DNA from: Rikenellaceae bacterium
GTDB taxonomy: Bacteria; Bacteroidota; Bacteroidia; Bacteroidales; Rikenellaceae
Reading direction: 5' to 3'
Assembly: GCA_017425655.1 (NCBI GenBank)
Contig: JAFPAT010000031.1
Location: 1 to 32,794, forward strand
Length of the DNA: 32,794 nt
This document shows, piece after piece, positions 24,949 to 32,794 of this stretch (its first letter is position 1; every line of letters begins with the position of its first letter). The notes under the pieces are model-generated. The model worked only from the letters and a program-made list of their open reading frames with translations, was not told where the DNA came from and did no database searches. The position numbers and the translations under genes were made by a program.

Positions 24949-24976
24949 TGAATTCTGAATTGTGAATTGTGAATTT
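24949..24976. repeat. Four tandem heptamers TGAATTN
   Basis: TGAATTC, TGAATTG, TGAATTG and TGAATTT follow each other without gap. They end just before the bidirectional terminator that limits the tmRNA region. Confidence 0.7.
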
Positions 24977-24980
24977 CGAA

Positions 24981-25018
24981 AAATAAAAACGCTCGGCGCA
25001 AACCGAGCGTTTTTATTT
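24981..25018. terminator. Bidirectional terminator
   Basis: A perfect 16-bp stem (24981-24996 with 25003-25018) with loop CGCAAA and core ACGCTCGG/CCGAGCGT has A/T tracts on both sides. It can end both the beta-barrel transcript and readthrough from the tmRNA region. Confidence 0.88.
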
Positions 25019-25028
25019 TCTCCATATT

Positions 25029-25143
25029 GTGGAGGTGGCGGGAGTCGAACCGAGGTCGCCAGCAGGCGGGTGAGGTCATCGAAGGCGTGCCGCAGTCGCC
25101 ATAGGCGGTGCGGGAAAACACGCCGAGATAACCCGCGTCCAAA
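25029..25143 (-). repeat. Interrupted second copy of the tmRNA 3' end
   Basis: Bases 25029-25051 are identical to 25193-25215 (acceptor 3' strand and half the T-arm of the tmRNA). Bases 25131-25143 are identical to 25213-25225 (the other half). Between them lie 79 unrelated bp (25052-25130) flanked by ACC on both sides. So the copy is broken in the T-loop. It is downstream of the tmRNA on the minus strand and cannot form the tRNA-like domain. Confidence 0.85.
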
Positions 25144-25175
25144 GAAAAACAGCGTCCGAATTTCTCGAACGCTGT
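25144..25175 (-). terminator. tmRNA terminator
   Basis: ACAGCGT (25149-25155) and ACGCTGT (25169-25175) form the stem with a partly paired TCGA/TTCG interior. On the minus strand TTTTTC follows. Confidence 0.8.
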
Positions 25176-25191
25176 CAAAAAGTCCTCACTC

Positions 25192-25594
<403 letters not shown>

Positions 25595-25633
25595 AAACTT
25601 TTGTTCGTTGGGCGAACTACTGTAATAACAGCG

Positions 25634-25641
25634 CAAAGATA
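25634..25641 (-). promoter_or_regulatory. Promoter -7 element of ssrA
   Basis: TATCTTTG on the minus strand, about 40 nt before the mature tmRNA 5' end. No good -33 TTG is seen. Confidence 0.55.
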
Positions 25642-25660
25642 GTGCATTTTCGTGGAATTA

Positions 25661-25691
25661 TTGCGTTTAATCGACAAAAACACTATCTTTG
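25661..25691 (+). promoter_or_regulatory. Promoter of ftsE
   Basis: TTG (25661-25663) and TATCTTTG (25684-25691) are 20 bp apart, with the start codon 22 nt further. It is divergent from the ssrA promoter. Confidence 0.75.
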
Positions 25692-25712
25692 TTCTAAACT
25701 TTTACTTCAAAG

Positions 25713-26447
25713 ATGGAACAGAATAGTGTAATTTCACTTCGTGGAGTGTCGATATATCATGCTACGCCTGGCATTGGTCCGAAGGCCCAGGAGCGCGCCG
25801 TAAAGGAGGGTGAGCTGGTGTTGGCTGACGTGAATTTGGAGGTCGGTCGTGGTGAGTTGGTATATTTGATTGGTCGCGTCGGTAGCGGCAAATCGACTCT
25901 TTTGAAGACACTCTATGCCGAGGTGTCGCTTCTGACGGGCGAGGGTAGTATCGCAGGTTTTGATCTGCGCAAATTGCGCCGAAAGGATATCCCTCATCTG
26001 CGCCGTAAGATCGGTATTGTTTTTCAAGATTATCAATTGCTTAATGATCGCAATGTATTCCAGAACCTATATTTCGTAATGAAAGCTACGGGATGGAAGA
26101 ATGAGACCGATATGCGTCGTCGTGCCGACGAGGTGATGAAATTGGTCGGCTTGGAGAATAAACTTCATAAAATGCCCTTTGAATTGTCGGGTGGCGAGCA
26201 GCAGCGTTTGGTTATTGCTCGTGCTTTGCTCAACAATCCCGAGGTGGTGTTGGCCGACGAGCCTACGGGCAATCTCGATCCCGTTTCGGCCGAAGGAATT
26301 ATGGAACTTTTCCAGAAAATTGTCGAGGGTGGGTGCTCGGTAGTTATGTCCACGCACAACACAAACATTTTGGAGGACTATCCTTCGCGTGCAATTCTCT
26401 TTTCAGGCGGACATATTAAAGAGGTACAGATATCGGCTGAAAAGTAA
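25713..26447 (+). CDS. ftsE: Cell division ATP-binding protein FtsE
   Basis: A 244-aa ABC ATPase. Walker A is GRVGSGKST (54-62), the Q-loop is VFQDYQLL, the signature LSGGEQQR starts at 158, Walker B ends in ADEPTGN (D182, E183) and the H-loop is MSTHN. VFQDYQLLNDRNVFQN is the typical FtsE stretch. Compared with E. coli, the N-terminus has an extra loop (about residues 16-34), seen in Bacteroidota FtsE. FtsE works with FtsX to control septal peptidoglycan hydrolases; ftsX is not adjacent, which is usual in this phylum. Confidence 0.88.
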   Translation: MEQNSVISLRGVSIYHATPGIGPKAQERAVKEGELVLADVNLEVGRGELVYLIGRVGSGKSTLLKTLYAEVSLLTGEGSIAGFDLRKLRRKDIPHLRRKIGIVFQDYQLLNDRNVFQNLYFVMKATGWKNETDMRRRADEVMKLVGLENKLHKMPFELSGGEQQRLVIARALLNNPEVVLADEPTGNLDPVSAEGIMELFQKIVEGGCSVVMSTHNTNILEDYPSRAILFSGGHIKEVQISAEK

Positions 26448-26469
26448 CGCTAATCGGCTAAATACACAT

Positions 26470-26512
26470 AAAAAAAGGAACCGATCACGAAAACGATCGA
26501 TTCCTTTTTTTT
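26470..26512. terminator. Convergent terminator after ftsE
   Basis: AAAAAAAGGAA (26470-26480) pairs with TTCCTTTTTTT, with an inner GATC/GATC. T-runs on both strands let it serve ftsE and the opposite transporter gene. Confidence 0.85.
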
Positions 26513-26534
26513 ATTGTATGCAGTCAGCCTTGTC

Positions 26535-28199
26535 CTACAAAGCCAATAGGATAAATATTTGCGCAGTCAATACTCGTAAGAACATCACAAACGGATATAC
26601 GGTTGCGTAGCTTACAGCGGGCATATCGTTACCTGCTGTCGAGTTCGAGTAGGCCAGAGCCGCAGGATTTGTCATACTGCCTGCAACCACGCCCATAAGC
26701 GTAAAGTAGTCAATTTTATAGAACTTGCGCGCAATTGATCCGACAAGCAGCAGAGGTAACATAGTAATAATGATACCATAGAGCACCCAAATATAACCTC
26801 CCTGATTTATCACCGTATCAATAAAGCCCTCTCCTGCGCTAATGCCGACCGCTGCAAGGAAGAGCGAAATGCCCACTTCGCGCAACATCAGATTGGCACT
26901 CATAGTCGTATATGTAACAAGATGATAGTGTGCGCCAAAACGGCTGATCAGAATTGCAATAATCAGAGGGCCACCTGCCAGACCGAGCTTTACAGCCTGC
27001 GGCATGCCGGGAATTGCAATAGGAATTGAACCCACTAAAACGCCCAAGAAAATACCTAGGAAAATTGAAATCAGATTAGGCTCACGCAGACGACGCATTG
27101 AGTTACCCAATGCCTTTGCGACAGCTTCAATAGCCATCTCCGAACCAACAACCGTCAAACGGTCGCCAATCTGCAATTCGAGATTATGTACGGGAATCAG
27201 ATCCACGCCCGAACGATTGACTCGCGTTACATTGACTGCATAATTACTACGCAGGCGCAACTCGCCGATGGTCTTGCCGTTAATGTGGGGCTGTGTAATG
27301 ATAATTCGGCGCGAAATAAATTGCTGATCAAGATTGATCCAGTCCGAATGTTGCATATCGATCTGATGTCCGAGCATCATCTCAATAGCTTCGACATCTT
27401 CGCTGGCGCAGATAATCAACATCTTGTCGCCTTCGTGTAGAGTTGTCGTGGCATTTGCAATCTCGATATGACCATCAGCGCGACAAACGCGTGAAACGAC
27501 AAATGAGCGATTAATCAAACCGCGAGTCTCGAGTACTGTACGACCAAAGAGATTGGTGTTGGTAAGTTCAATCGAGATTTTAGCGGCATATTTCGAATCG
27601 TTTGCGCTATCCAAAGCCTCCTTCTCCTTGTCGAGTTTAATGCGGAAGAAGACACGCAACAAAGCGATAGAGACGATAATACCTACAACACCCAAAGGAT
27701 ATGCTACGGCGTAGCCCATTGCAATTGAGGGATCATTTGTTCCCACTGCATCAGTATATGCCTGCTGTGCTGCACCAAGACCGGGTGTGTTGGTAACTGC
27801 GCCCGAAAGCACGCCGACCATGGTCGGAATAGGAGTTCCGGTTATAAGGTGAATTACATAGGCTGTTACTACACCTAATAATACCATTGCTGTTGCGATA
27901 CCGACCAGGCGCATACCTCCCTGCTTAAATGCCGAGAAGAAACTCGGACCGACCTGCATGCCGACCGAATATACAAACAAGATCAGACCGAACTCCTTGA
28001 TAAAGCTTACGATAATAGGGTCGATCTGCATGCCGAAACTACCCAGCGCAATACCGACAAAGAGAATCCAAGTGATACCAAATGAGATACCGGCAATTTT
28101 AATTTTGCCCAATGCGATACCCACCGCGATTGCTATCGCCAAGATGAATACTGTATGTGCGATGCTATTGCCAAAAAATAGCGATGTAAACCAATCCAT
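26535..28199 (-). CDS. AspT/YidE/YbjL-type transporter
   Basis: A 554-aa membrane protein with the family's symmetric layout: an N-terminal membrane half (about 1-185, with FGLILFVYSVGMQVGPSFF and SGAVTNTPGLGAAQQA), two RCK_C/TrkA-C regulatory domains (about 200-285 and 285-370), and a C-terminal membrane half (about 375-554, with GISLFLAAVGISAG and VAGSMTNPAALAY). AspT-like proteins exchange dicarboxylates or amino acids, and the RCK domains suggest ligand control. The substrate is unknown. Single gene with a TATCTTTG element upstream. Confidence 0.88.
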   Translation of the reverse strand: MDWFTSLFFGNSIAHTVFILAIAIAVGIALGKIKIAGISFGITWILFVGIALGSFGMQIDPIIVSFIKEFGLILFVYSVGMQVGPSFFSAFKQGGMRLVGIATAMVLLGVVTAYVIHLITGTPIPTMVGVLSGAVTNTPGLGAAQQAYTDAVGTNDPSIAMGYAVAYPLGVVGIIVSIALLRVFFRIKLDKEKEALDSANDSKYAAKISIELTNTNLFGRTVLETRGLINRSFVVSRVCRADGHIEIANATTTLHEGDKMLIICASEDVEAIEMMLGHQIDMQHSDWINLDQQFISRRIIITQPHINGKTIGELRLRSNYAVNVTRVNRSGVDLIPVHNLELQIGDRLTVVGSEMAIEAVAKALGNSMRRLREPNLISIFLGIFLGVLVGSIPIAIPGMPQAVKLGLAGGPLIIAILISRFGAHYHLVTYTTMSANLMLREVGISLFLAAVGISAGEGFIDTVINQGGYIWVLYGIIITMLPLLLVGSIARKFYKIDYFTLMGVVAGSMTNPAALAYSNSTAGNDMPAVSYATVYPFVMFLRVLTAQIFILLAL

Positions 28200-28236
28200 A
28201 TCTTTGATATAATTTATAACCTAACTAAAACCGCTG

Positions 28237-28244
28237 CAAAGATA
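28237..28244 (-). promoter_or_regulatory. Promoter -7 element of the transporter gene
   Basis: TATCTTTG on the minus strand, 37 nt before the start codon. No clear -33 element. Confidence 0.5.
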
Positions 28245-28311
28245 GGCTTTTTTTAATATTTTTTAATAATAAAAAGAGGATAAAAATCGTCTTTCGGATA
28301 GATTGCAGGGG

Positions 28312-28512
28312 CTATTTCGCTCTTTTTTCGTTGCATTTCGACGATTGATGCTTCATTCGAGTCTTTTGTGCAGATGGGCACTTGTCTGCCATAGCGCAAC
28401 CACAACATCCATCAGCAACCTTGCCGTTGCGGATAAGACGCACCAATTTCGCTCCGAAATATGTAACGAGCAAAACTCCGACGACGGCTACTGCCCAATC
28501 CTGCCAAGTCAT
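28312..28512 (-). CDS. FeoB-associated Cys-rich membrane protein
   Basis: A 66-aa protein with one membrane helix (about residues 5-25) and a short tail with cysteines at 36, 37, 39, 45 and 60 (CCGC and a KC motif). This is the pattern of the small FeoB-associated family, thought to help ferrous iron uptake. Its ATG overlaps the feoB stop by one base (TAATG), so the two are coupled. The frame is open to 28557, but that start lies inside feoB and the preferred start matches the family. Confidence 0.85.
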   Translation of the reverse strand: MTWQDWAVAVVGVLLVTYFGAKLVRLIRNGKVADGCCGCAMADKCPSAQKTRMKHQSSKCNEKRAK

Positions 28513-30908
28513 TAGAATAGTCCTCCGATAAGATAGGTGATAAAGGCTGCAACCCACGCGACAGCCGTATTATAGAAGACCGTTGCTGCAGCCCAATACC
28601 AACGACCTGTCTCCTTTGCAATAGCGATAAGAGTTGCGATGCAAGGGAAGTATAGTAGAATAAATACCATAAATGCTACAGCTGTGCGCGTGTCAAAATC
28701 GCCCGATGCAACCAATTTTGCGCCGAGTGATGCATCTTCCGACAGCTCGCCATTTTCATCAGTAGGAATGGGCTCGGCTGCATATAGGACTCCCAATGTG
28801 CTAACGACAATCTCCTTTGCCGTAGCTCCCGACAGAATAGCCACACAGCCTTTCCAATTCAAGCCGATAGGTTTCATTATTGGTTCGCACACCTTGCCGA
28901 TTCGTCCCAAATAGGAGTTTGAATAGTCGGGCGTTGTCTGCTCGGTTTGAGTGGCAACGCTTTCACTTGCAACCTGCGGGCGCGGGTAGTAACTTAAAAA
29001 CCAAATAATCAGCGAACCTACCAGAATAACGCCACCCATCTTACGGAGATATTGCGCACCCTTCTCCCACATGTGGCGCAGTGTTGCCTGCAATGTCGGG
29101 ATGCGATAAGGAGGCAACTCCATTACGAACGGTGTTTCATCAACGGGATAGAGAAAGCGTCGCATAAGTTTGGCCGTTATGATTGCCACAATAATACCGA
29201 GGATATAGAGTGAAATCAGAACCAGACTCGCATACGACGGGAAGAATGTTCCGATAAGCAATATATAGATCGGCAGTCGCGCACTACACGACATAAAGGG
29301 AGAAATAAGTATTGTAATGATGCGACTTGAACGGCTCTCAATTGTGCGGCATGCCATAATTGCAGGCACGTTGCAACCGAAGCTCATCAACAACGGAATA
29401 AACGACTTGCCGTGCAGTCCGATGCGGTGCATCAATTTATCCATAATAAATGCGGCGCGAGCCATATATCCCGAATCCTCCATCAGCGAGATAAAGAGGT
29501 ATAAAATTAGGATATTTGGAAGAAATACAATCACACTGCCAACGCCGCCGATTACGCCATTTACGATCAAATCCTTAAATGCGCCATCACTCATCAACGA
29601 TCCAATCGTATTTGACAACCACTCGACCCCGGATTCAATCCAATCCTGCGGATATGCGCCCAGAGTAAATGTAGCGGCGAACATCAACCACATCAGCAAG
29701 AAGAAGATCGGGAAACCCAATACTCGGTGTGTTACAATTGTGTCGATGATCGTTGTCGTCGCGATCGGATTCTCCTCGCCCTTTTGGTATGTTTCGCGCA
29801 AAGCACCTGCAATAAAACCATACTTCTCGCTCGTTACTGCCATCTCAACATCCTCGCCAAGCTGTTTCTCGATGCGCTCGACCTCGCGATCGCGCACCTC
29901 AATCCATTCGGCGAAACCCTCAATCGGCTGCAACATCTGCTCGGCCTCTTTGTCGCGTTCCAGAAGTTTAATAGCCCAATATCGCGGTGGAAAGTGTTTA
30001 GGTAGTTGATCACGTACGGGACGCATCACGCTCTGCAATGCAGCAATGCCACTCTCGATAATAGCACCGTGATTAATGTGGATATGACGCACACGACTAT
30101 CGCGGTTCTCATATACATTAATAACCGTATCCAGCAGACGCTCCAATCCTCGATTCTCTCGCGCTACAACCGGTACCATCGGCACACCGAGCATACCGCC
30201 CAACTGCTCATAGTCGAGCTGATCGCCACGATGCTCCAACTCGTCGTACATGTTGAGTGCGACAACCATATTGGGGTTGATGTCAATCAGTTCGGTCGTA
30301 AGATACAGATTTCGTTCGAGGTTCGATGCGACAACGGCGTTGATTACAACGTCGGGTGTATTCTCAACCAAGTGGCGACGGACATATATCTCTTCGGGTG
30401 AATATGCCGATAGAGCATAGGTGCCTGGAAGGTCCGTGATATTGAAGCGATAACCCTTGTATCGGAATGTGCCCGATTTGGCATCGACCGTTACGCCACT
30501 ATAATTTCCAACGTGCTCATGGCCACCAGACAAAGCATTAAACAGTGAAGTCTTGCCACTATTGGGGTTGCCGACCAGAGCGACATTAATCACGCGACGG
30601 TGAGTCGATATAACCTCCTCGAAAAGTTCCTCTTCGGTCAAGACATTGCGATCTTCCAACTTTTCGATCATATCCTTTGCCTCGGCCTCGGTGATCACTT
30701 CAACCATTTCGGCCTCACTGCGGCGCAACGAGACCTCATAATCCATAATCTTATACTTGATCGGATCGCGCAAAGGGGCATTAAGAAGGACTTCTACTCG
30801 CTTACCACGAACAAAGCCCATCTCCATAACACGGCGACGGAAACCGCCGTAGCCCAAAACTTTGAGCACGATGGCTGTCTGGCCGGTAGGTATATCGGAG
30901 AGTCGCAT
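28512..30908 (-). CDS. feoB: Ferrous iron transporter, FeoA-FeoB fusion
   Basis: A 798-aa protein with an N-terminal FeoA SH3-like domain (about residues 1-72) fused to FeoB. The G domain has G1 GNPNSGKTS (113-121), the G2 region NYSGVTVD, G3 DLPG and G4 NMYD. The membrane part has two Gate regions and the conserved SFGCNVPAI and SCSARLPIY stretches, whose cysteines line the Fe(II) path. The FeoA-FeoB fusion is the usual Bacteroidota form. It imports Fe(II) across the inner membrane. The Cys-rich partner follows with a 1-nt overlap. Confidence 0.95.
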   Translation of the reverse strand: MRLSDIPTGQTAIVLKVLGYGGFRRRVMEMGFVRGKRVEVLLNAPLRDPIKYKIMDYEVSLRRSEAEMVEVITEAEAKDMIEKLEDRNVLTEEELFEEVISTHRRVINVALVGNPNSGKTSLFNALSGGHEHVGNYSGVTVDAKSGTFRYKGYRFNITDLPGTYALSAYSPEEIYVRRHLVENTPDVVINAVVASNLERNLYLTTELIDINPNMVVALNMYDELEHRGDQLDYEQLGGMLGVPMVPVVARENRGLERLLDTVINVYENRDSRVRHIHINHGAIIESGIAALQSVMRPVRDQLPKHFPPRYWAIKLLERDKEAEQMLQPIEGFAEWIEVRDREVERIEKQLGEDVEMAVTSEKYGFIAGALRETYQKGEENPIATTTIIDTIVTHRVLGFPIFFLLMWLMFAATFTLGAYPQDWIESGVEWLSNTIGSLMSDGAFKDLIVNGVIGGVGSVIVFLPNILILYLFISLMEDSGYMARAAFIMDKLMHRIGLHGKSFIPLLMSFGCNVPAIMACRTIESRSSRIITILISPFMSCSARLPIYILLIGTFFPSYASLVLISLYILGIIVAIITAKLMRRFLYPVDETPFVMELPPYRIPTLQATLRHMWEKGAQYLRKMGGVILVGSLIIWFLSYYPRPQVASESVATQTEQTTPDYSNSYLGRIGKVCEPIMKPIGLNWKGCVAILSGATAKEIVVSTLGVLYAAEPIPTDENGELSEDASLGAKLVASGDFDTRTAVAFMVFILLYFPCIATLIAIAKETGRWYWAAATVFYNTAVAWVAAFITYLIGGLF

Positions 30909-30936
30909 ATTATCTTTTAACCCATTTTTTCGGGTA

Positions 30937-30944
30937 CAAAGATA
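30937..30944 (-). promoter_or_regulatory. Promoter -7 element of feoB
   Basis: TATCTTTG on the minus strand, 28 nt before the start codon. No Fur or DtxR-type box is obvious by eye. Confidence 0.5.
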
Positions 30945-31028
30945 ATATTTTAATGTGCTTTTACATCACTATTCACAACTATTTTTCGAGGTTGTACGTG
31001 CCCGCATTGCGTTATTTGCCATAAAATC

Positions 31029-32396
31029 TTACCAACCTCCGCCCAACGCCTTGAATAACGACACGTATGCGATATATTGCTGTGCCCGCACTTCGGCGTA
31101 TGCCATCTGTGAATCGTAGAGTGTTCTCTCGGCATCAAGCAGGTCGGTATAGCTATTCATACCTCCGCGATAAAGTGCCGCAGACATCTCCAAAATACGT
31201 TGATCAGAGGCAACCATCGAGGCGGATCTATCGGCCTCGCGCCCATAGGTTGATATCTGCGACAATGCATCGCTGACATCTGCAAAAGCTTGCAAGATCG
31301 ATTGCTCATATTGCTTTATGGCTTGATAGTAACCCTCACGTGCCGACAATTCATCTCGTTTCAACTTTCCAAAAGCGTATATCGGCTGGAGAAGTTTTAC
31401 GGCGGCACTCCACGAAAAGGGATTATCAGCCGTCAGCCCTTTTATTGTTGAAGAGAGCACACCGCCTGAAGCGGTTAATGCTAATGAAGGGAAGCGGGCC
31501 GCACGTTTCAAATTGACCTCGGCGGCCGCCTTCTCGACAGCATAGTAGCTCTCCAAAACATCGGGACGGCGCTCGAGCAGAGAGGAGGGTAGCCCGATCG
31601 GAATTGTCGGAGGTAATTTATCTGCTTTGAGCGACAATGAAGATTCAACAATCGAATCAACGGCATATCGTCCTAAAAGCGTATTCAACGCCGATGCAGT
31701 CTGTACAATGGCACGTTCGTAGTTCGGAATATCGACTGCGGCCGATGCTTCCAAACTATATGCTTGTTGTTTTTCGACAGCCGAGACGAACCCATATCGC
31801 AACATAGAGTCCATCAATGCAGCCGATTTTTGTCGAGAAAGATATGTCCTGCGAGCCGTTTCAAGACAACTGCGATATTGTAACAACGTGAAATAAGATG
31901 TTGCTACTTCGGCCGTAAGCGAAAGCATAATGCCTCGGAAAGCCCATTTAGTTGAGTTCAAATCGGCATAAGCCGCTGCCTTTGAGTTGCGCAGAGAGCC
32001 AAATAGAGGGATCTCCCAACTGACTGCGGGATTGATCGTATATTGTTGCTCGATCTTGGTCTCGCGGGTATAGTTGCCCTCGGCCGACATCTCGAACATA
32101 AACGATGGAAGGTATTGCGAACGGACATTTCCTAACTCTATGCGTGCCTGCTCAATTCGTGAGGCTGCAACAAGCAGGTCGCGATTGCCTGCTATGGCAC
32201 GCATAATAAGGTTGTTGAGTGTTGAATCTCCAAACTCCTCCCACCATGCGAAATCAACACCGAGAGAATCGGTCGGCAGGCCATCCGTAAAACTATATTC
32301 CGCCGGAATTGAGATGCGTGGCGGAGTGAGTCTGGCATTGCATCCGTAAAAGAGGAGAATGATCGTAAGTGTCAATATAATTCTTAAAGTTCTCAT
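31029..32396 (-). CDS. RND efflux outer-membrane channel, NodT/OprM family
   Basis: A 455-aa outer-membrane factor with a lipoprotein signal (lipobox ending FYGC, Cys19). It has the two-fold repeat of TolC-like proteins: an N-terminal DSTLNNLIMRAIAGNRDLLVAASRIEQARIE helix and a matching second half with GLPSSLLERRPDVLESYYAVEKAAAEVN, which is the family signature. It forms the exit duct of a tripartite pump. The start overlaps the end of the RND pump gene by 4 nt (ATGA). It is the last gene of the operon in the window. Confidence 0.93.
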   Translation of the reverse strand: MRTLRIILTLTIILLFYGCNARLTPPRISIPAEYSFTDGLPTDSLGVDFAWWEEFGDSTLNNLIMRAIAGNRDLLVAASRIEQARIELGNVRSQYLPSFMFEMSAEGNYTRETKIEQQYTINPAVSWEIPLFGSLRNSKAAAYADLNSTKWAFRGIMLSLTAEVATSYFTLLQYRSCLETARRTYLSRQKSAALMDSMLRYGFVSAVEKQQAYSLEASAAVDIPNYERAIVQTASALNTLLGRYAVDSIVESSLSLKADKLPPTIPIGLPSSLLERRPDVLESYYAVEKAAAEVNLKRAARFPSLALTASGGVLSSTIKGLTADNPFSWSAAVKLLQPIYAFGKLKRDELSAREGYYQAIKQYEQSILQAFADVSDALSQISTYGREADRSASMVASDQRILEMSAALYRGGMNSYTDLLDAERTLYDSQMAYAEVRAQQYIAYVSLFKALGGGW

Positions 32397-32794
32397 AACG
32401 CTTCATTTTGTTTTTTCTCACGACGACGTTCCAAATGCCCCCAACGACCTATAAGATAGTAAAGAGCGGGGTAGAGAAATATACCGAAAAGTGTTGCTAT
32501 TAACATGCCTCCGACCAATGCTACGCCCATTGTGTTGCGTGCAATGGCATAGGCTCCGTGGGCAAATATCAGTGGCGAAACGCCAAAAATAAAGGCGAAT
32601 GCAGTCATCAATATAGGTCGCACACGTAATTTAGCTGCGCCAATAGCTGAATCGATAAGTGGCATCTTCTGTTCGAAGAATAGTCGGTCGGCATACTCGA
32701 CAATAAGGATTGAGTTCTTTGCGGCCAATCCGATTAACAACACAATCGAAATCTGCATAAAGATATCGTTGATAAATTTAGCTTCAAAAAGATG
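32393..32794 (-). CDS. RND efflux pump (AcrB/HAE1 family), C-terminal part, truncated by the window edge
   Basis: The last 133 residues of an inner-membrane proton-driven multidrug pump. The frame is open to the edge (HLFEAKFINDIFMQ...), so the ATG at 32758 is internal. It contains LIGLAAKNSILIVEYAD and RPILMTAFAFIFGVSPL, the conserved TM10-TM11 region of AcrB-type pumps, then the last helices and a basic tail. The periplasmic adaptor gene should precede it outside the window. The gene is 5'-truncated by the window edge only; nothing suggests a pseudogene. Confidence 0.92.
   Translation of the reverse strand, partial: HLFEAKFINDIFMQISIVLLIGLAAKNSILIVEYADRLFFEQKMPLIDSAIGAAKLRVRPILMTAFAFIFGVSPLIFAHGAYAIARNTMGVALVGGMLIATLFGIFLYPALYYLIGRWGHLERRREKKQNEAL

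Noticed and set aside
32758-32758. The ATG at 32758 as start of a short separate gene
   Set aside because: The frame stays open to the window edge and the upstream residues continue the RND pump family, so it is an internal methionine.

Overview
The window looks like a chromosomal segment of a Bacteroidota gut-type bacterium, most likely Rikenellaceae/Alistipes-like. The grounds are promoters of the Bacteroidota type (TTG, 19-21 bp, TAnnTTTG, very often TATCTTTG), the near absence of strong Shine-Dalgarno sites, a FeoA-FeoB fusion with its small Cys-rich partner, DUF3822 beside rsmD, and a cysteate-synthase-like enzyme expected in sulfonolipid producers. The genus is an inference.

Region 1 (1-6846) is accessory DNA. 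At the left edge a tight operon holds three type III CRISPR accessory genes: a Csx1-like CARF-HEPN ribonuclease, a 120-aa small CRISPR-associated protein and a Cas6b-type crRNA endonuclease. cas10, the effector genes and any array would lie left of the window. Then come a small orphan gene with its own hairpin and terminator, a membrane-anchored orphan, and a three-gene overlapping set: TPR lipoprotein, three-TM membrane protein and HD-domain hydrolase. The block ends in the 3' half of a tRNA-Lys(UUU), cut exactly at the anticodon loop. This is the signature of a tyrosine-recombinase attachment site, so everything to its left probably sits on an integrated island whose intact tRNA-Lys lies outside the window.

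Region 2 (6850-7400) is a scarred RNA-gene zone: a tRNA terminator, a possible gene fragment, a second copy of the tRNA-Asp 3' end with its terminator, an interposed palindromic sequence, and the intact tRNA-Asp(GUC) on the minus strand. The tmRNA at 25194-25594 has the same architecture, with a second, interrupted copy of its 3' end downstream.

Region 3 (7500-32794) is ordinary core chromosome. It holds a DUF805 protein; a FUSC-like protein and a carboxypeptidase-regulatory-like protein; the operon nspC / cysteate synthase-like / manA; the operon pilin-like protein / DUF3822 / rsmD; a RecD-like helicase; a DUF2807 protein; mutS; udk; gyrB; an MgtC-family protein; an outer-membrane beta-barrel gene whose long leader carries a G9 tract; ssrA; ftsE; an AspT/YidE-type transporter; feoAB with its partner; and the end of an RND efflux operon running off the right edge.

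The most interesting material is the island (CRISPR accessory genes plus an unassigned envelope/HD gene set bounded by a tRNA-Lys half), and the repeated duplication of 3' ends at all three tRNA-like genes in the window.
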